A DNA stretch of 64,000 bases from Sphagnum compactum (Eukaryota; Bryophyta; Sphagnopsida; Sphagnales): assembly GCA_965153455.1 (NCBI GenBank), contig OZ234496.1:13694304-13758303 (forward strand), given 5' to 3'. A program made the position numbers and the translations under genes. The notes beneath the pieces were generated by a model. It did no database searches and was not told the origin of the DNA. It saw only the letters and a list, made by a program, of their open reading frames with translations. Positions 50,431-61,849 of this stretch are shown piece after piece. The number at the start of each line of letters is the position of its first letter. Within the stretch, counting starts at the first letter, position 1.

Positions 50431-51133
50431 TCATCATATTGAAACATGGAGGAAACAAATAATGGAATCGGACCCAAAGTGCCGTTTTCCAGGTAGAATT
50501 GAAAGCAATTCCAAGATTACTGCAAGACAAACGGATGGATTTTGTTACTGTTTGATTCCGCAGTGATACTTTTGCAAGAGCAGACTTTTTTTTTGCAAAT
50601 ACGGAGAATTTTCGAAAAATTAAAATTCGAGAAATTTCCAACCAATTCTTTTCCAGGCTGAAAAAGCTGATTTAGATAATGCCGAGAAATTAATCGGAGC
50701 AAACAAAGCCTGCCCCAAAAATGTGCACAATTTTTCTTGAATTTTTTTATTCTTTCATCTGACCAATTGTGAAGATGCTTGTGGCTTCGCACAGTTCTTT
50801 TAGAGTATTCCAGGAATCCCTTTTCTTGGGTCTTTTTTTTCTTTTTTTTTCTTTTTTTTGGGGGGCCTCAAATACCTTAAAAAAACTGTGTGTTTCAATT
50901 TTTGTTTAAATTTCCAAATATTGATATTAAAATTCTCTCTGTATTTTCTAACCATTCTCTATGAGGCTGAAAGCTGATTTACATCATGCAGAAAAATTAG
51001 GAGTAAAAATGAATGCTCAAAATGTGCTCAAAATATCGAAAACATTTAATTATTGTAATTATATAAAGACAGATAGTTGTGGCTTCCCACAGGTTCTTTT
51101 GGAATCTTCCAGGAGGATCCCCATTCCCCCCAG

Positions 51134-51270
51134 GAAATTAATAATAATAATAATAATCATAAAACTAATAATAATAATAAAATAAATTCAACTGTGTTAT
51201 ACTCTAGTATAACACAGTTTAATTCAATTTATTATTGTTATTATCATTAGTAGTAGTAGTAGTAGTTCAA
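51134..51270. repeat. Near-palindrome centred at 51204
   Basis: AACTGTGTTATACT (51190-51203) and its exact complement (51206-51219) form the core, flanked by AAT/ATT trinucleotide runs that extend the pairing outward. TAG repeats end the right arm. Confidence 0.8.
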
Positions 51271-51468
51271 CTTGTATGTATTTAGGTATTTATTTATTTA
51301 TAAATTGATATGAAAGCTGCTCTGTATTTGGATGCCAGGGTCCATTCATTTATCCCTTTAGCCAATTGCAAACAAGTGTCACAGGCTGAGGGATGACTTT
51401 TCCAAAATCCCAAAACTACTTTTTGCATTAAGAGCTTCAACTCTTTTTGTGTCTAGATTGTGATAAGG

Positions 51469-51868
51469 GGCCACAGTGAACCAGCACCCACCAGCGCACG
51501 ATGAAGGATGAATGGTAAGTGGTCAGGAAACCCAGTTTTCTGTTGGGTTCCAGTTCCTTAGCTAACCATGGTGGTTACCTCAGTTGCTTGTTCTTTTCTA
51601 CCTACCTACTAACAACTCACTAGTGGGTTGCTAATAGGTAGGTAGTAAAAAAAAAAAACAGCCCTAAGTTACCTATGTATAAACCATCTCCTTACCTAGT
51701 TATTACCTATATATTTTCCTACCTATATATGAGACCTATTTCTTACAGAATTGGTTACCAAGGTGAAAACCAAATATTAGTAACTGAGTTGAGGTTCATC
51801 CACAACTGAGTTATAATAGGCATCCAATGGATGGTGCACTGGTGGGTGCTGGTTGTTCACTGTGTCCG
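51469..51868. mobile_element. Mutator-type MITE, 400 bp
   Basis: The ends are GGCCACAGTGAACCAGCACC and the inverted counterpart ending GGTTGTTCACTGTGTCCG, with pairing through the CACCCACCAG and CACC words further in. The flanks are an exact 10 bp direct repeat TGTGATAAGG (51459-51468 and 51869-51878), in the 9-11 bp range of Mutator-like insertions. The interior is non-coding and CCTA-rich. Confidence 0.85.
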
Positions 51869-52150
51869 TGTGATAAGGTGTGAGGACAGGTCTTTGCCAA
51901 GAAAGAGTAGGAAAGGAACACTTTTTGCAACTGTGAATATATATATATATATCCATATCGTACAATCCATCTACTGTGGAGATTTGATGTTGTTGTTGTT
52001 GTTTGCCCTGGCAGCTAACGCGGCTTGTTTGCAGCATTAGTATTGTCTGCTGTTTTGTCTGCTGTACAGCTCCTCAAAACACCGCACAAAACAGCACTAA
52101 AAAAAACAGGCAAAAAGGTAGGCAACCCCCCCCCATCAATCAATCCCTAC

Positions 52151-52292
52151 TAGACAACAATAGCTTCTTCTTCTTCTTCCCTGTCAAAACCTGCATAGCA
52201 CAAGATCTCTATGAGACAATAATAGCTTCTAGACAATAATAGCTTCTTCTTCTTCTGCCCTGTCAAAACCTGCATAGCACAAGATCTCTATG
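52151..52292. repeat. Tandem duplication of about 79 bp
   Basis: Two copies share TAGCTTCTTCTTCTTCT, CCCTGTCAAAACCTGCATAG and CACAAGATCTCTATG. They are almost identical, which suggests a recent event. Confidence 0.85.
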
Positions 52293-52344
52293 TCATTTAC
52301 TTGGTGTTTATCTCTCTTCTAAGATTAGGTGTATCTTGTGTTTG

Positions 52345-52380
52345 GGGAGGGGGGGGAGGCGGGGCGGGGGGGGGTGGGTC
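52345..52380 (+). repeat. G-rich tract with quadruplex potential
   Basis: Dense runs of G separated by single A, C or T bases, directly visible. No gene association. Confidence 0.7.
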
Positions 52381-52846
52381 CTAATCATCTGAAGAAGACC
52401 AAAATGACCTTTTCATCATAATGAAGAAATTGGTGAACTACGAACCCATTGGGGATTTAAGTTAAGGCCGCCTTATTACCTTGCAGTATGGGCTTAACTC
52501 CTGCCAACCCCTAATGCGATAGTGCCAGGTAGGGCAGGGTAGTAGCAGCCAAAACCATGCCATGTAAAAGAGGGGTTCTTGTACCCATTTTTTGATGGCA
52601 ATGCAAAGGGGAGAGCAATGTTACCTTTGAACCACATACTGTATGAACCACTTTTCACCGGCCAGAGTGAATTAACAGCCACCAATGCACTAGTTGGCCG
52701 TTCTGTCCACTGGATGGGTTGCGTTTTTTCATTCGGTGCCGGATGGGGCTCATCACAGTCGATTTCTTTTTGCTGCTGACCACTGTACTTTTTTTTTCTT
52801 TTTTTTTTTTGTTCTTGGCCGTTTTTTCTGGACCTGACCTCACACA

Positions 52847-53236
52847 TAGCTACCCTGCTCACTTTCCTACCCTCATAAGTATTGCACCAACCTATTGACA
52901 CAGCTACCCTAATAACTAGTTATCCTACTGACCTAGCTATTGTACTAACCACCTACCCTACTAACCTAGCTACTCTATTAATTACATACCCTACTAACTT
53001 AACCATTAGGTTTAGGGTTGAGACACAAATTAATTAATAATTTTTTCACAAATGTATAGTAATTAATCTAAAGTAGGCTAAATTTGGGGGGAAAATTTTA
53101 GGGTTTACACATATGTGAAGTAATACAATTGCATTTTATATCTTTTTCAAAAAGAGTGGAAAAATTAGGTTGGAAAGATCACACAAAGATAAAAGACATA
53201 TCTTCTCTTTTGGTTTTATATGAAATTTATTTGATT
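52847..53236. repeat. Direct duplication, copy 1
   Basis: Closely matches 53895-54310 in direct orientation, from TAGCTACCCTG to GAAATTTATTTGATT, with few substitutions and one replaced segment. It begins with CCTA-rich text and contains TAGGTTTAGGGTTGAG. Confidence 0.9.
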
Positions 53237-53689
53237 ATTTTTAAAGATTAACGTATTTTCTTTCAGTTAATAAATATTTATAGTTTAAAACCTTTGAATT
53301 TTGGTTTTTAATTTTTTCCCTATGTTCTTTCAAATTTTTTTATTTTGCATTATATGATTTGTATAGCTTGTATAATTTTTTAGGTTTAGGGCATATATCA
53401 CCAAGACTTTTTTTTGTTAGGGTTTGGTAAAAGTAAGTACAAGTGCAAGTATTGAAATTATGCCCCAAAATTCCAGTTGGTAAAAGTAAATACGGGTGTA
53501 GGTATTGCAACGAAACCCCAAAATTCTAGTTGGTAAAGGTAAGTATAAGTTTGGGTACTTAAAGTTGAAATGAAAAAACAAACCTAAATGTAATACCCAC
53601 GTTTAAAAAAAACCCATCTAAATGGTTTGGATACCCTTAAGTGAAGACCTAGCCCTAAACACAATATGCAAATGCAAAGTCATTTTGAA

Positions 53690-53895
53690 ATAACCCAACC
53701 CTAAATGCAATACCTGCACTTTGGGTCACTCCGAAAGGACACATGTAGGGTTTAAGCTTTCTTTATATGAAGATCTTACCCTAAATGCAATACCTGCATT
53801 TAGGGTCACTCCGAAAGTACGCATGTGGGGTTTAGGGTTCTTTATATGAAGATCCCACCCTGAATGCAATACCTGCATTTGGGGTCACTCCGAAT
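53690..53895. repeat. Three-copy repeat of about 79 bp with telomere-like hairpin
   Basis: Units starting at about 53699, 53779 and 53858 contain ACCCTAAATGCAATACCTGC followed by ATTTAGGGT, a hairpin whose stem is telomere-like, then CACTCCGAAAG. The array lies between the two 0.4 kb duplicates. Confidence 0.85.
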
Positions 53896-54310
53896 AGCTA
53901 CCCTGTTCACTTTCCTACCCTCATAAGTATTGCACCAACCTTGGTACCTTATTTATTATCCTTTACTAACACAGCTACCCTAATAACTAGTTATCTTACT
54001 GACCTAGCTATTGTACTAACCACCTACCCTATTAACCTAGCTACTCTATTCATTACATACCCTACTAACTTAACCATTAGGTTTAGGGTTGAGACACATA
54101 AATTAATTAATAAGTTTTTCACAAATGTATAGTAATTAACCTAAAGTAGGCTAAATTTAGGGGGAAAATTTTAGGGTTTACACATATGTGAAGTAATACA
54201 ATTGCATTCTATATCTTCTTCAAAAATAGTGGAAAAAATTAAGTTGGAGAGATCACACAAAGGTAAAAGACATATCTTCTCTTTTGGTTTTGTATGAAAT
54301 TTATTTGATT
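53895..54310. repeat. Direct duplication, copy 2
   Basis: Counterpart of 52847-53236, offset by 1048 bp. A short segment (TTGGTACCTTATTTATTATC and following bases) replaces TATTGA of copy 1. Confidence 0.9.
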
Positions 54311-55158
54311 GTGAGGGCCAAGTTGTTATGTAATGTTTTCGACACTTTTAGAAGTTGAAAGATGACTTGACTATCCAAAAAACACAATAATGTCCATAAA
54401 AAAAAACCAAAGAATTTATAACCTTGACAAATTATTAATTTCAACAAAAGCTCAAACCTAAGGTTGTTAAATTGACTAAAGTGTGGACATTGATCAAACT
54501 AATCAACCTAACCTAAACATGAGTAATAGGTTAGTAAGTTATTTGTTAAGTAACCTAATTAATTACCTGATAGGCTATCTTCTTAATATAGGCCTATTAT
54601 GTAATTTATTCATTAATGTAAGCCTTCTAAGTTAATATCTTAGATGGTCTATGTAGGTATTGAAGGTGATTGAATTTATTAAGTAAACCTATTAATCATA
54701 TAGGTAATATACTAGCCTAAGCCACGTAAGCCTAATAAACATTTATGATAGTTTAATGTCTAATCCTTATTGTGTTATAACATTTTAAATTTGAACTAAA
54801 AGAATTTATCAAAAAGAAAGCACATTTTTCCATATAATTGTTATAAGTATATACTATTAGAATATGATTCAAATTTAGAGTTTGGGAAACCCTAAATTAA
54901 TTAACAATTTTTTTACAAATTAATAGTAAATAAAATAAATCTACGGTGCATTATAGGGGGAATTTTATATGCAAAAAAATGCAATACATATTTGCAAGAT
55001 CATACTGAAATAATACATAGGTGATTGAAGGAAACCATATGTGAAAACCCTAAACCCTAAATGCAATACTCGCATGTAATGTCATTTCAAAAGTGGTATG
55101 GGTACCAAAATTATGTCTTTTTATATACCTAAATTAAATATTATTCTAAATTAATCTT

Positions 55159-55473
55159 ATGACAAAATGTAAGTTTTACAATGAATGTAAAAACCAGCAA
55201 CTATTATGGGACCTATATGCGGGTATTGCAAGAGATGCCAAAAAAACTAAGGGTTATTATGGAGACTATATGTGGGTATTGCAACGAATGAAGAATGTCA
55301 ACGATTATTTGTGCCCTAATGCAAAATGCCAGCGCCTATTATGGGACTCATATGCGAGTATTGCAAGGGATGTAAAAGGCCAACGCCTATTATGGGACTT
55401 ATATGCGGGTATTGCAATTAATGCAAAATGCCTGTGGCTATTTTTGGACTTATATGCAAATATTGCATATTAA
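55159..55473 (+). repeat. In-frame minisatellite, 104-codon open frame
   Basis: Diverged units of about 50 bp around CTATTATGGGACTTATATGC and GGGTATTGCAA keep one frame open and encode repeats of QRLLWDLYAGIARDAK. Codon-phased repeats without a promoter, homologue or conserved ends suggest chance, but the retained frame is notable. Confidence 0.6.
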
Positions 55474-55675
55474 AAAATGGTCTTATGGAGTTCATAATAG
55501 AAAATGATGTGGGTATTATATGTTTAAAATGTGTGGATTATTTTTAAAGTCTTTAGGTGATTTGAGTCCTATTAACTTAGATGTAAGTATTGTATAATGT
55601 TCATTTTGATCTTTGGTTTGATTCTTACATCTTAAGTACTAACAAAATTATGACAAAAAAGACATATATGATTAA

Positions 55676-56056
55676 CTAGATACACATCAAACAAGTGTGA
55701 GTAGAAGATACTATTATATTGATAAAAGATGTACAAAAATGGATGCATGGAAAATTATTAGAGAACCCGATGAAAAAAATTATTGGATCTCTATAACATA
55801 TAAAAGGATCGAAGTTCAAAATTGGGTAGTCCACAATTGCTGCGTCTAATGCAACAACATGTGACTCAACAACTCCCTCATCTCCTCCAGCAACATATGG
55901 CAGAAGAATCGCCTCATCTGACACAGCAACACTTGGCGGAATCGCCTCATCTGACGCAACAACATCTTGCTTATTGACTTCCAGCTCACCACCACCGCTT
56001 TTCCTTAGTCTTCTTCTCCTACCCATTACAACCTCCAACCCTAAACAAAAGACCAC
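55676..56056 (-). other. Unidentified open frame
   Basis: A 126-codon frame beginning with a basic stretch (MGRRRRLRKSGGGELEV at residue 11), followed by internally repeated SDEAI/LP...V text. It ends in an AT-rich hydrophobic tail. It lies within the Mutator-like element and could be a captured gene fragment. I recognise no domain. Confidence 0.3.
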
Positions 56057-56126
56057 TAGTTATTGTTAAATGTTAATTCTAATGAACTAAACCATAAGCA
56101 AAAAAAATATTGAGGATAGGGCAGAA

Positions 56127-56160
56127 GGTTTAGGGTTTAGGGTTTTAGAGTTTAGGGTTC
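56127..56160 (+). repeat. Interstitial telomere-like repeat
   Basis: Adjacent TTTAGGG-type units (GGTTTAGGGTTTAGGG, then degenerate copies) directly abut the hairpin array. Confidence 0.85.
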
Positions 56161-57145
56161 TTCTTCTTTCTCTTCTGCTGCAAAAAAGAAGAAGAAGAAG
56201 GCCTTCTTCTTTTTTGCAGAAAGAAGAAGAAGAAGGCCTTCTTCTTTTGCTGCAAAAAAGAAGAAAAAGAAGGCCTTCTTCTTTGTTGCGCTGCAATTGA
56301 GCTGCAGTGCAGCAAAGAAGGAGAAAGAAGAAGGCCTTCTTCTTCTGCTGCAAAAAAGAAAAAGAAGGCCTTCTTCTTTGCTGCACTGCAGCTGAACTGC
56401 AGTGCAGCAAACAAAGAAGAAGGCCTTTTTCTTCTGTTGCAAAAAAGAAGAAAAAGAAGGTTTTCTTCTTCTGCTGCAAAAACGAAGAAGAAGAAAGCCT
56501 TCTTCTTTGCTGCAAAAAAGAAGAAGAAGAAGGCCTTCTTCTTCTGCTGTAAAAAAGAAGAAGAAGAAGGCCTTCTTCTTCTGCTGTAAAAAAGAAGAAG
56601 AAGAAGGCCTTCTTCTTTGCTGCGCTACAGTTGAGCTGCAGTGCAACAAAGAAAGAGAAAGAAGAAGAAGGCCTTCTTCTTCTGCTGCAAAAAAGAAGAA
56701 GAAGAAGGCCTTCTTCTTTGCTGCGCTGCAGCTGAGCTGTAGTGCAGCAAAGAAAGAGAAAGAAGAAGAAGGCCTTCTTCTTCTGCTGCAAAAAAGAAGA
56801 AGAAGAAGGTTTTCTTCTTCTGCTGCAAAAAAGAAGAAGAAGAAGGCCTTCTTCTTTGCTACAAAAAAGAAGAAGAAGAAGGCCTTCTTCTTTGCTGCAA
56901 AAAAGAAGAAGAAGAAGGCCTTCGTCTTTGCTGCGCTGCAGCTGAGCTGTAGTGCAGCAAAGAAAGAGGAAGAAGAAGAAGGCCTTCTTCTTCTGCTGCA
57001 AAATAGAAGAAGAAGAAGGCCTTTTTCTTTGCTGCGCTGCAGCTGAGCTGCAGTGCAGCAAAGAAAGAGGAAGAAGAAGGCGACGGCAACAACGCTGCCG
57101 TCGCCTTCTATTTCTTCTGCTGCAAAAAAAGAAGAAGACTTCTCA
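56160..57145. repeat. Array of about 20 GGCC-centred hairpins
   Basis: The core unit is the palindrome AAGAAGAAGGCCTTCTTCTT followed by a CTGCTGCAAAAAAG spacer. It repeats at 37-38 bp, or about 60 bp when a second palindromic module (TTTGCTGCGCTGCAGC and GCTGYAGTGCAGCAAA) is inserted. A few units carry GGTTTTC or AGCCTTC variants. The last module ends in a different perfect hairpin, 57077-57107, with 12 bp GC-rich arms. Because the units are self-complementary, long frames stay open on both strands (to 324 codons). They encode only Lys/Phe/Leu/Ser repeats and are not called genes. Confidence 0.9.
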
Positions 57146-57229
57146 AGCCTTCTTCAAACAAAACAAACAAAAAAAACAAAAAAAAAACGTAAGCATCTTA
57201 CCTTTTTGTGGGCGCGTGGGTCTCGCTCC

Positions 57230-57470
57230 AACTCCAGCCGGTCCAGCTCCAGCTCCAGCCGCTCCCGCTCCAGCTCCCGCTCCACAGCCACAGCTCCAAC
57301 TCCGGCTCCACAGCCGCTCGAGGTCTCTGGAGCTCTAGCGATGGAGTGAGGGGGGGGTGGGGTTGGTAGGCGGTAGGTAGGAGGCGGGAGGTAGGTGATA
57401 GGTAGGAGGGGGGAGGTAGAAGGTAGGTAGGAGGGGGGAGGTAGAGAATTTTGGGGCAGGGAGGATCCGG
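57230..57470. repeat. CAGCTC-rich then GGTAGGAGG-rich tracts
   Basis: Bases 57230-57330 repeat CCAGCTCCAGCTCC with GCTCC variants. Bases 57350-57470 are G-rich repeats of GGTAGGAGGGGGGAGGTAG type with quadruplex potential. Both lie near the right end of the Mutator-like element. Confidence 0.8.
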
Positions 57471-57824
57471 GAAAAAAAAACCCAATGCGGGCAGGGAGAT
57501 GTTCATCCGCGAAACGGGTTCAACGGGTTCATCCTCAACTGGTGCATTGGTGGCTGTTAATTCACTCCAGCCACTTTTCACCCCCCTTTGAACCACCCCT
57601 GAACCTTTGAGCTGCCCATGAACAAGTATGGTTCTTGCTGCTGCCCTGCCTGGCACTATCCCAAAAGGAGTTGGGAGTTAGTGTTCGGGCTTCTAATGTA
57701 CAGGCGATTCTCTTGGGCAACTCCTCTTGCCCAATGGCTAAGGCTTAAATTCGAAGCCCTATCATTGTCAATCAAAGGCCGGGGTCTACTGTCTAATCTT
57801 TCTAACTCATTAGAGTATCGATAA

Positions 57825-58200
57825 AGTCACCCTGACTTCACCCTGTATTTGGGCTTGCTTTCACTCCCTACCTCCTCTTTCAGTGGTATCTGCAAAGTAA
57901 GGAAATTTTATAGAATCTGAGTATGAAATGCTGAAACTCAGCACTTAATGCACAAGGTTCGAGACAAATATACAGAACTTGTACAAGTAAGAGCAGTGAA
58001 AATATATTGTAGCGGCAGCGGAGGCGCTCAGGAAAAAGGAAAGACAGGATGAAACTCAGTTTACCACCAAAATTGGTGGAAAAAACTAGTTTGGGTCCCA
58101 GTTATTTTGCTTTGTAAAATTTTCATTCCCAGTTACACGTTTGATGGCCTATCATGCTGAAACTGGCCGTTCTCGCCCCCTAATCGTGAGAATTTACGGA
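57825..58200 (-). repeat. Dispersed repeat, copy 2
   Basis: Reverse-complement homologue of 44425-44600. It shares the GGCGAGAACGGCCAGTTT edge and the AAAATTTCCTTACTTTGC and ACAGGGTGAAG words, with about 200 extra bases in the middle that may be a secondary insertion. Confidence 0.75.
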
Positions 58201-58209
58201 TAAACTCTA

Positions 58210-60960
58210 TGGCCCAAACAAAATTAGTCAAAAGACTGGTAGTCCTTCAACCCTGCATTTCACCTTCGAGGCCTGCTTCTGGCGTGGGTCATTTTGGTGC
58301 CCCTGGCCTTAAGATCAGTTGGGATTCATTTCCATAACTTTTTTCCTACCCAGGCCTTCAATTTGAAGGGCAGGGTTGCCCTTTGCATTGAAGGGCTACT
58401 ATTAGCCTTGCCTTTTAAAATGAAGGATTTCATCAAGAATTGCCCTTTTGAAAAAAAAAGAAACCTTTAAATTTGAAGACTACAATTGACATGTATGATG
58501 TATCATACACTATATACACATGTCACTGATTGGATATGTAGAAAGTAATTGTGCATAACTTGAGGCACTGAAAAATATGGTTTCAAGTTTTCCATCTTCA
58601 ATCTTGGCACAAACTTTGTCAAGAGCATAAACATAGCACTAAGTGCAAATGCTCCACCATTATTTGCTAACCTAGATCAAACAACCATAAATCAATTCAT
58701 TTCAAGTTACAAACTACATAACTACTCAATGTTTCAAAAGTGGGTACAATTTTCATCAATCTAAAACATGTTGTGAACATTAACCATCATCAAATAGATA
58801 GACAAAAAGAAAATGAAATATATAACTTATCTCATCCAAACTTGTGAAAATCCAAAGTCTTTAAGAGCTTGAATTATTCATTCTTTGACCCGTTTACATA
58901 TGAAGATGACAATAGGGTGAAAGCAATGTAATATAGACAACTCTTAATCCTCATTAGCAAGAAAATGAAAAGTAGTTATTAAATAAGCCTCAATATATTG
59001 AAATTAGAAATGTTATATATTTAAATGATCAACATGATCATTTCATTACTTTGTTATAATAATATTGAATAATCACATGTTTAATTTGTATTTAAATATA
59101 TTTTAAAATATGTGAGTAGATGTCTATTTTACAAAATAAGTTTCAAGTAAATGAAATATTGAAATCTATAATTGAAAAAAGATTGTATACACCAACTTTG
59201 TATTGTTGTAATATTTATTACATTATAGTTATAGTGGATTGTTGTATGTTTACAATTTGAATGATGGAATGTTAAATCAATAAATATATCTAATAACAAA
59301 TTGGACGTATGAAAATGTCCTTTTTGAATCATTTTAAATATATATATATTAGTTGTTTAAATTTTTAAAAATATTTTTAAAATAAATTAAAAGGGATGAA
59401 TTAAGTGATGCAATTCATTTTTTTATGTATAAAAAATGCTTACATCATTTTTAACGAATTTTATTGGACATATTTGAAACTCTTAGAATTTATTTTTTTA
59501 GGACAATATTTATATTCAACTTTTTAATTTTTGGTTGTTTGTTTCTATTCATTGGGTTAGGGATTTGTAGCCTTAAGTAAAGGTCACATGTGCAAGAAAT
59601 AATTATGCAAAAGAACATATAATGTTGTCCATAGACAATTATTTAAACATATTCTACATTTCTATTTTTGAACCAAAGTACGGATGTGGAACAATGTGTG
59701 CATGTGAAAAATCACCATGACCATACAAATTATCATGATTTGGATTATTCATTAAATTGGTGGATAGTGGGAAAAAAAAGACATGGAATATTTATTCATG
59801 AAAGGGATACCCCAATCTTGAATGAGCCATTCAATTTAATATAAACTTGATGAAAGGCCTAATGGTTTCAAAATGAAACTTAAAAATGTTTTGAATCTAC
59901 TTTTGTGTTCATGTTGAAACTATATCATATTAAAACTAGATTTTGAACGCACTATTTATTATGTTTTATTACCATCTTTCATCCAATAGTATTTTAAAAA
60001 CCAATAAAAATTATATGCATTAAACAATCCAAGGTTTTCAAACTTAAGGGAGCACTTCATGATTGTTTTCATAATGTCTTGTTGATTAAAGCCCCATTCA
60101 CATGACTTTGTGTTGATAGGAATGCAAAATATAGCTTGGCACAACTGCATGAGACAATGATCCTTTTTCAAACAATGCTAATGAAATGGCTACAAAATTT
60201 TGTTGAAGCCTCCACCATATTGAAACCATTACAATTCATTAAAAATGTAGATCAACATATTGATAAAGATTAATTTGACAAGATATTGTGTCAAACATGT
60301 TTGTGAATCCTTGTTCAATTGTGTCCAATCTAAAAATGTTATAATAAATTTGACAACCATAAGGCTATCTATCACTTTTGAACTTGGGTATCATTTGGTA
60401 ATGTAAAGTACTACAAAGTTTTGTTTAGTTGAAATAAGGTTGGTTGGAAACTTTTTGTTCAAAGAACAATCAATTTTTCATATCTTCACGTGACAATTTT
60501 GCATGGTATTGAATAAGACCCATGATATCAATATATCCATTATGTAAAGTTCATCCCATGTCAAATGATACACATACTTCACACCATTACAATGTGTAAA
60601 CTCTAACTCCCAAAATGGTGAGACACTTGTTTTAAAAAATATATTAGACATTAAACATTTTCACCATTTTCCCCCTCACTTCAAATTGTTCCATTACACC
60701 AAAGCGTGGTATATATTATTTCACATGTGACTATATTTGAAATAATATATGATATTATTGACTACATGAACTTGTGACTATTTTTTATTGTCATAATTTA
60801 TGTCATTTGTCATGTGACTTCTATGATTATGTCATTGGGAAAGACAATGATTTTTATTACTACAACCAATAAATTTAATTAAATAATACCTATTTATTGG
60901 CTTATGAAATGTAAACACATGTTTGACCATAATAAATCCAGATATAATCTAGCTATATTA
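58210..60960. other. AT-rich intergenic DNA
   Basis: No gene, RNA or bounded element recognised. The short frames at 59129-59332 and 59959-60171 show no family resemblance. Confidence 0.6.
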
Positions 60961-60999
60961 ACCTAAGATTAGGTAGCCTAAAAGTTTAAACTATAAACT

Positions 61000-61845
61000 T
61001 AAGTAAGTATGTACGCATGTAAGTAGGCTTACGAAGGAAGGTAGGTAGGTAGGCCTATGTAGATAGGTAAGTAGGCTTAGGTTAAATTAGTAGGTAAGCT
61101 TAAGTAAGTAAGATCCCATTTAATTTGTTTGGTCACAAGTTTGTTGTATTGGTTCATCCCAAGTGGTATTTGCACTTTGAATGTTTCGAATGCATGTATT
61201 ATTGTAAACTATTCTTACATCTAATTATATAGTTTACAAAATTGAACTTGTTAACAAAGGATATGGAATAAATTTCATGAAAAAGAAACCCTACATCACT
61301 ATCCCACATCCTTTGTCCCACACAAATGTAACCTACCTATTTACCCATTTTCCTATTACCTATTACACAACCTACCTAGCTTAGCCCAAGCCTAGGTATA
61401 ATAACATATATACATAGGAATGTACAAATATGTAATCTAGCTAGCCTACCCTACCCTATAACCAACCTACCTACATAGCTTAATTAACTACCTATTGAGC
61501 ATAGTTTATGTAGGTAAGGTATATTTAGTTATTACCTTACTATTTAAATTACCTATTTAATTAGGTAGCTAGGTTAGGTAAGTAATAAATTTAGCTAGAT
61601 ACATAAGTACGTAGGTAGGCTAAGTAGGTAGCTGGGTATTTAAGGTTAAGTGGATAGGTAAACATAGGTAATTAACTTAAATTAAATAAATAAGTTCATT
61701 AAGTAGGTAGGTATGTTGGGTAAGTATGTAACTACATAGGTAGCCAAATAGGTAGGTAGGTGGGTAAGTAAGCATAGGTAAATAGGTAGGTAGCCTATGT
61801 AAGTAAGTAAGTAGACCTACCTACCTATTATTAGCCCCCAAATTA
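61000..61845. repeat. CCTA/TAGG-rich low-complexity block
   Basis: About 850 bp composed largely of GGTAGGTAGG, CCTACCTACC, AAGTAAG and TAGCTAG words in changing order and orientation. It is not a clean tandem repeat. Confidence 0.8.
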
Positions 61846-61849
61846 CCCC

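Larger units (their letters stand above)
52496..57683. mobile_element. Large Mutator-like non-autonomous element, about 5.2 kb
   Basis: The two ends are inverted copies over about 190 bp. Shared blocks on the left are GATAGTGCCAGGTAGGGCAG, GAACCACTTTTCAC, GAGTGAATTAACAGCCACCA and ATGCACTAGTTG. All reappear reverse-complemented at 57540-57683. The flanks TATGGGCTT (52487-52495) and TTCGGGCTT (57684-57692) match at 7 of 9 bases, a possible worn 9 bp target duplication. The inner end block resembles the terminus of the MITE at 51469. No transposase is recognised. The cargo is repeats plus one unidentified frame. Confidence 0.55.

Noticed and set aside
56087-57061. 324-codon minus-strand frame and 214-codon plus-strand frame
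   Set aside because: Both arise from self-complementary repeats lacking stop codons and encode only Lys/Phe/Leu/Ser runs on opposite strands.
57690-57840. tRNA-derived SINE from ATTCGAAGCCC near 57748
   Set aside because: The A-box-like GGCTAAGG lies only a few bases from the B-box-like word. Spacing and cloverleaf arms do not fit.
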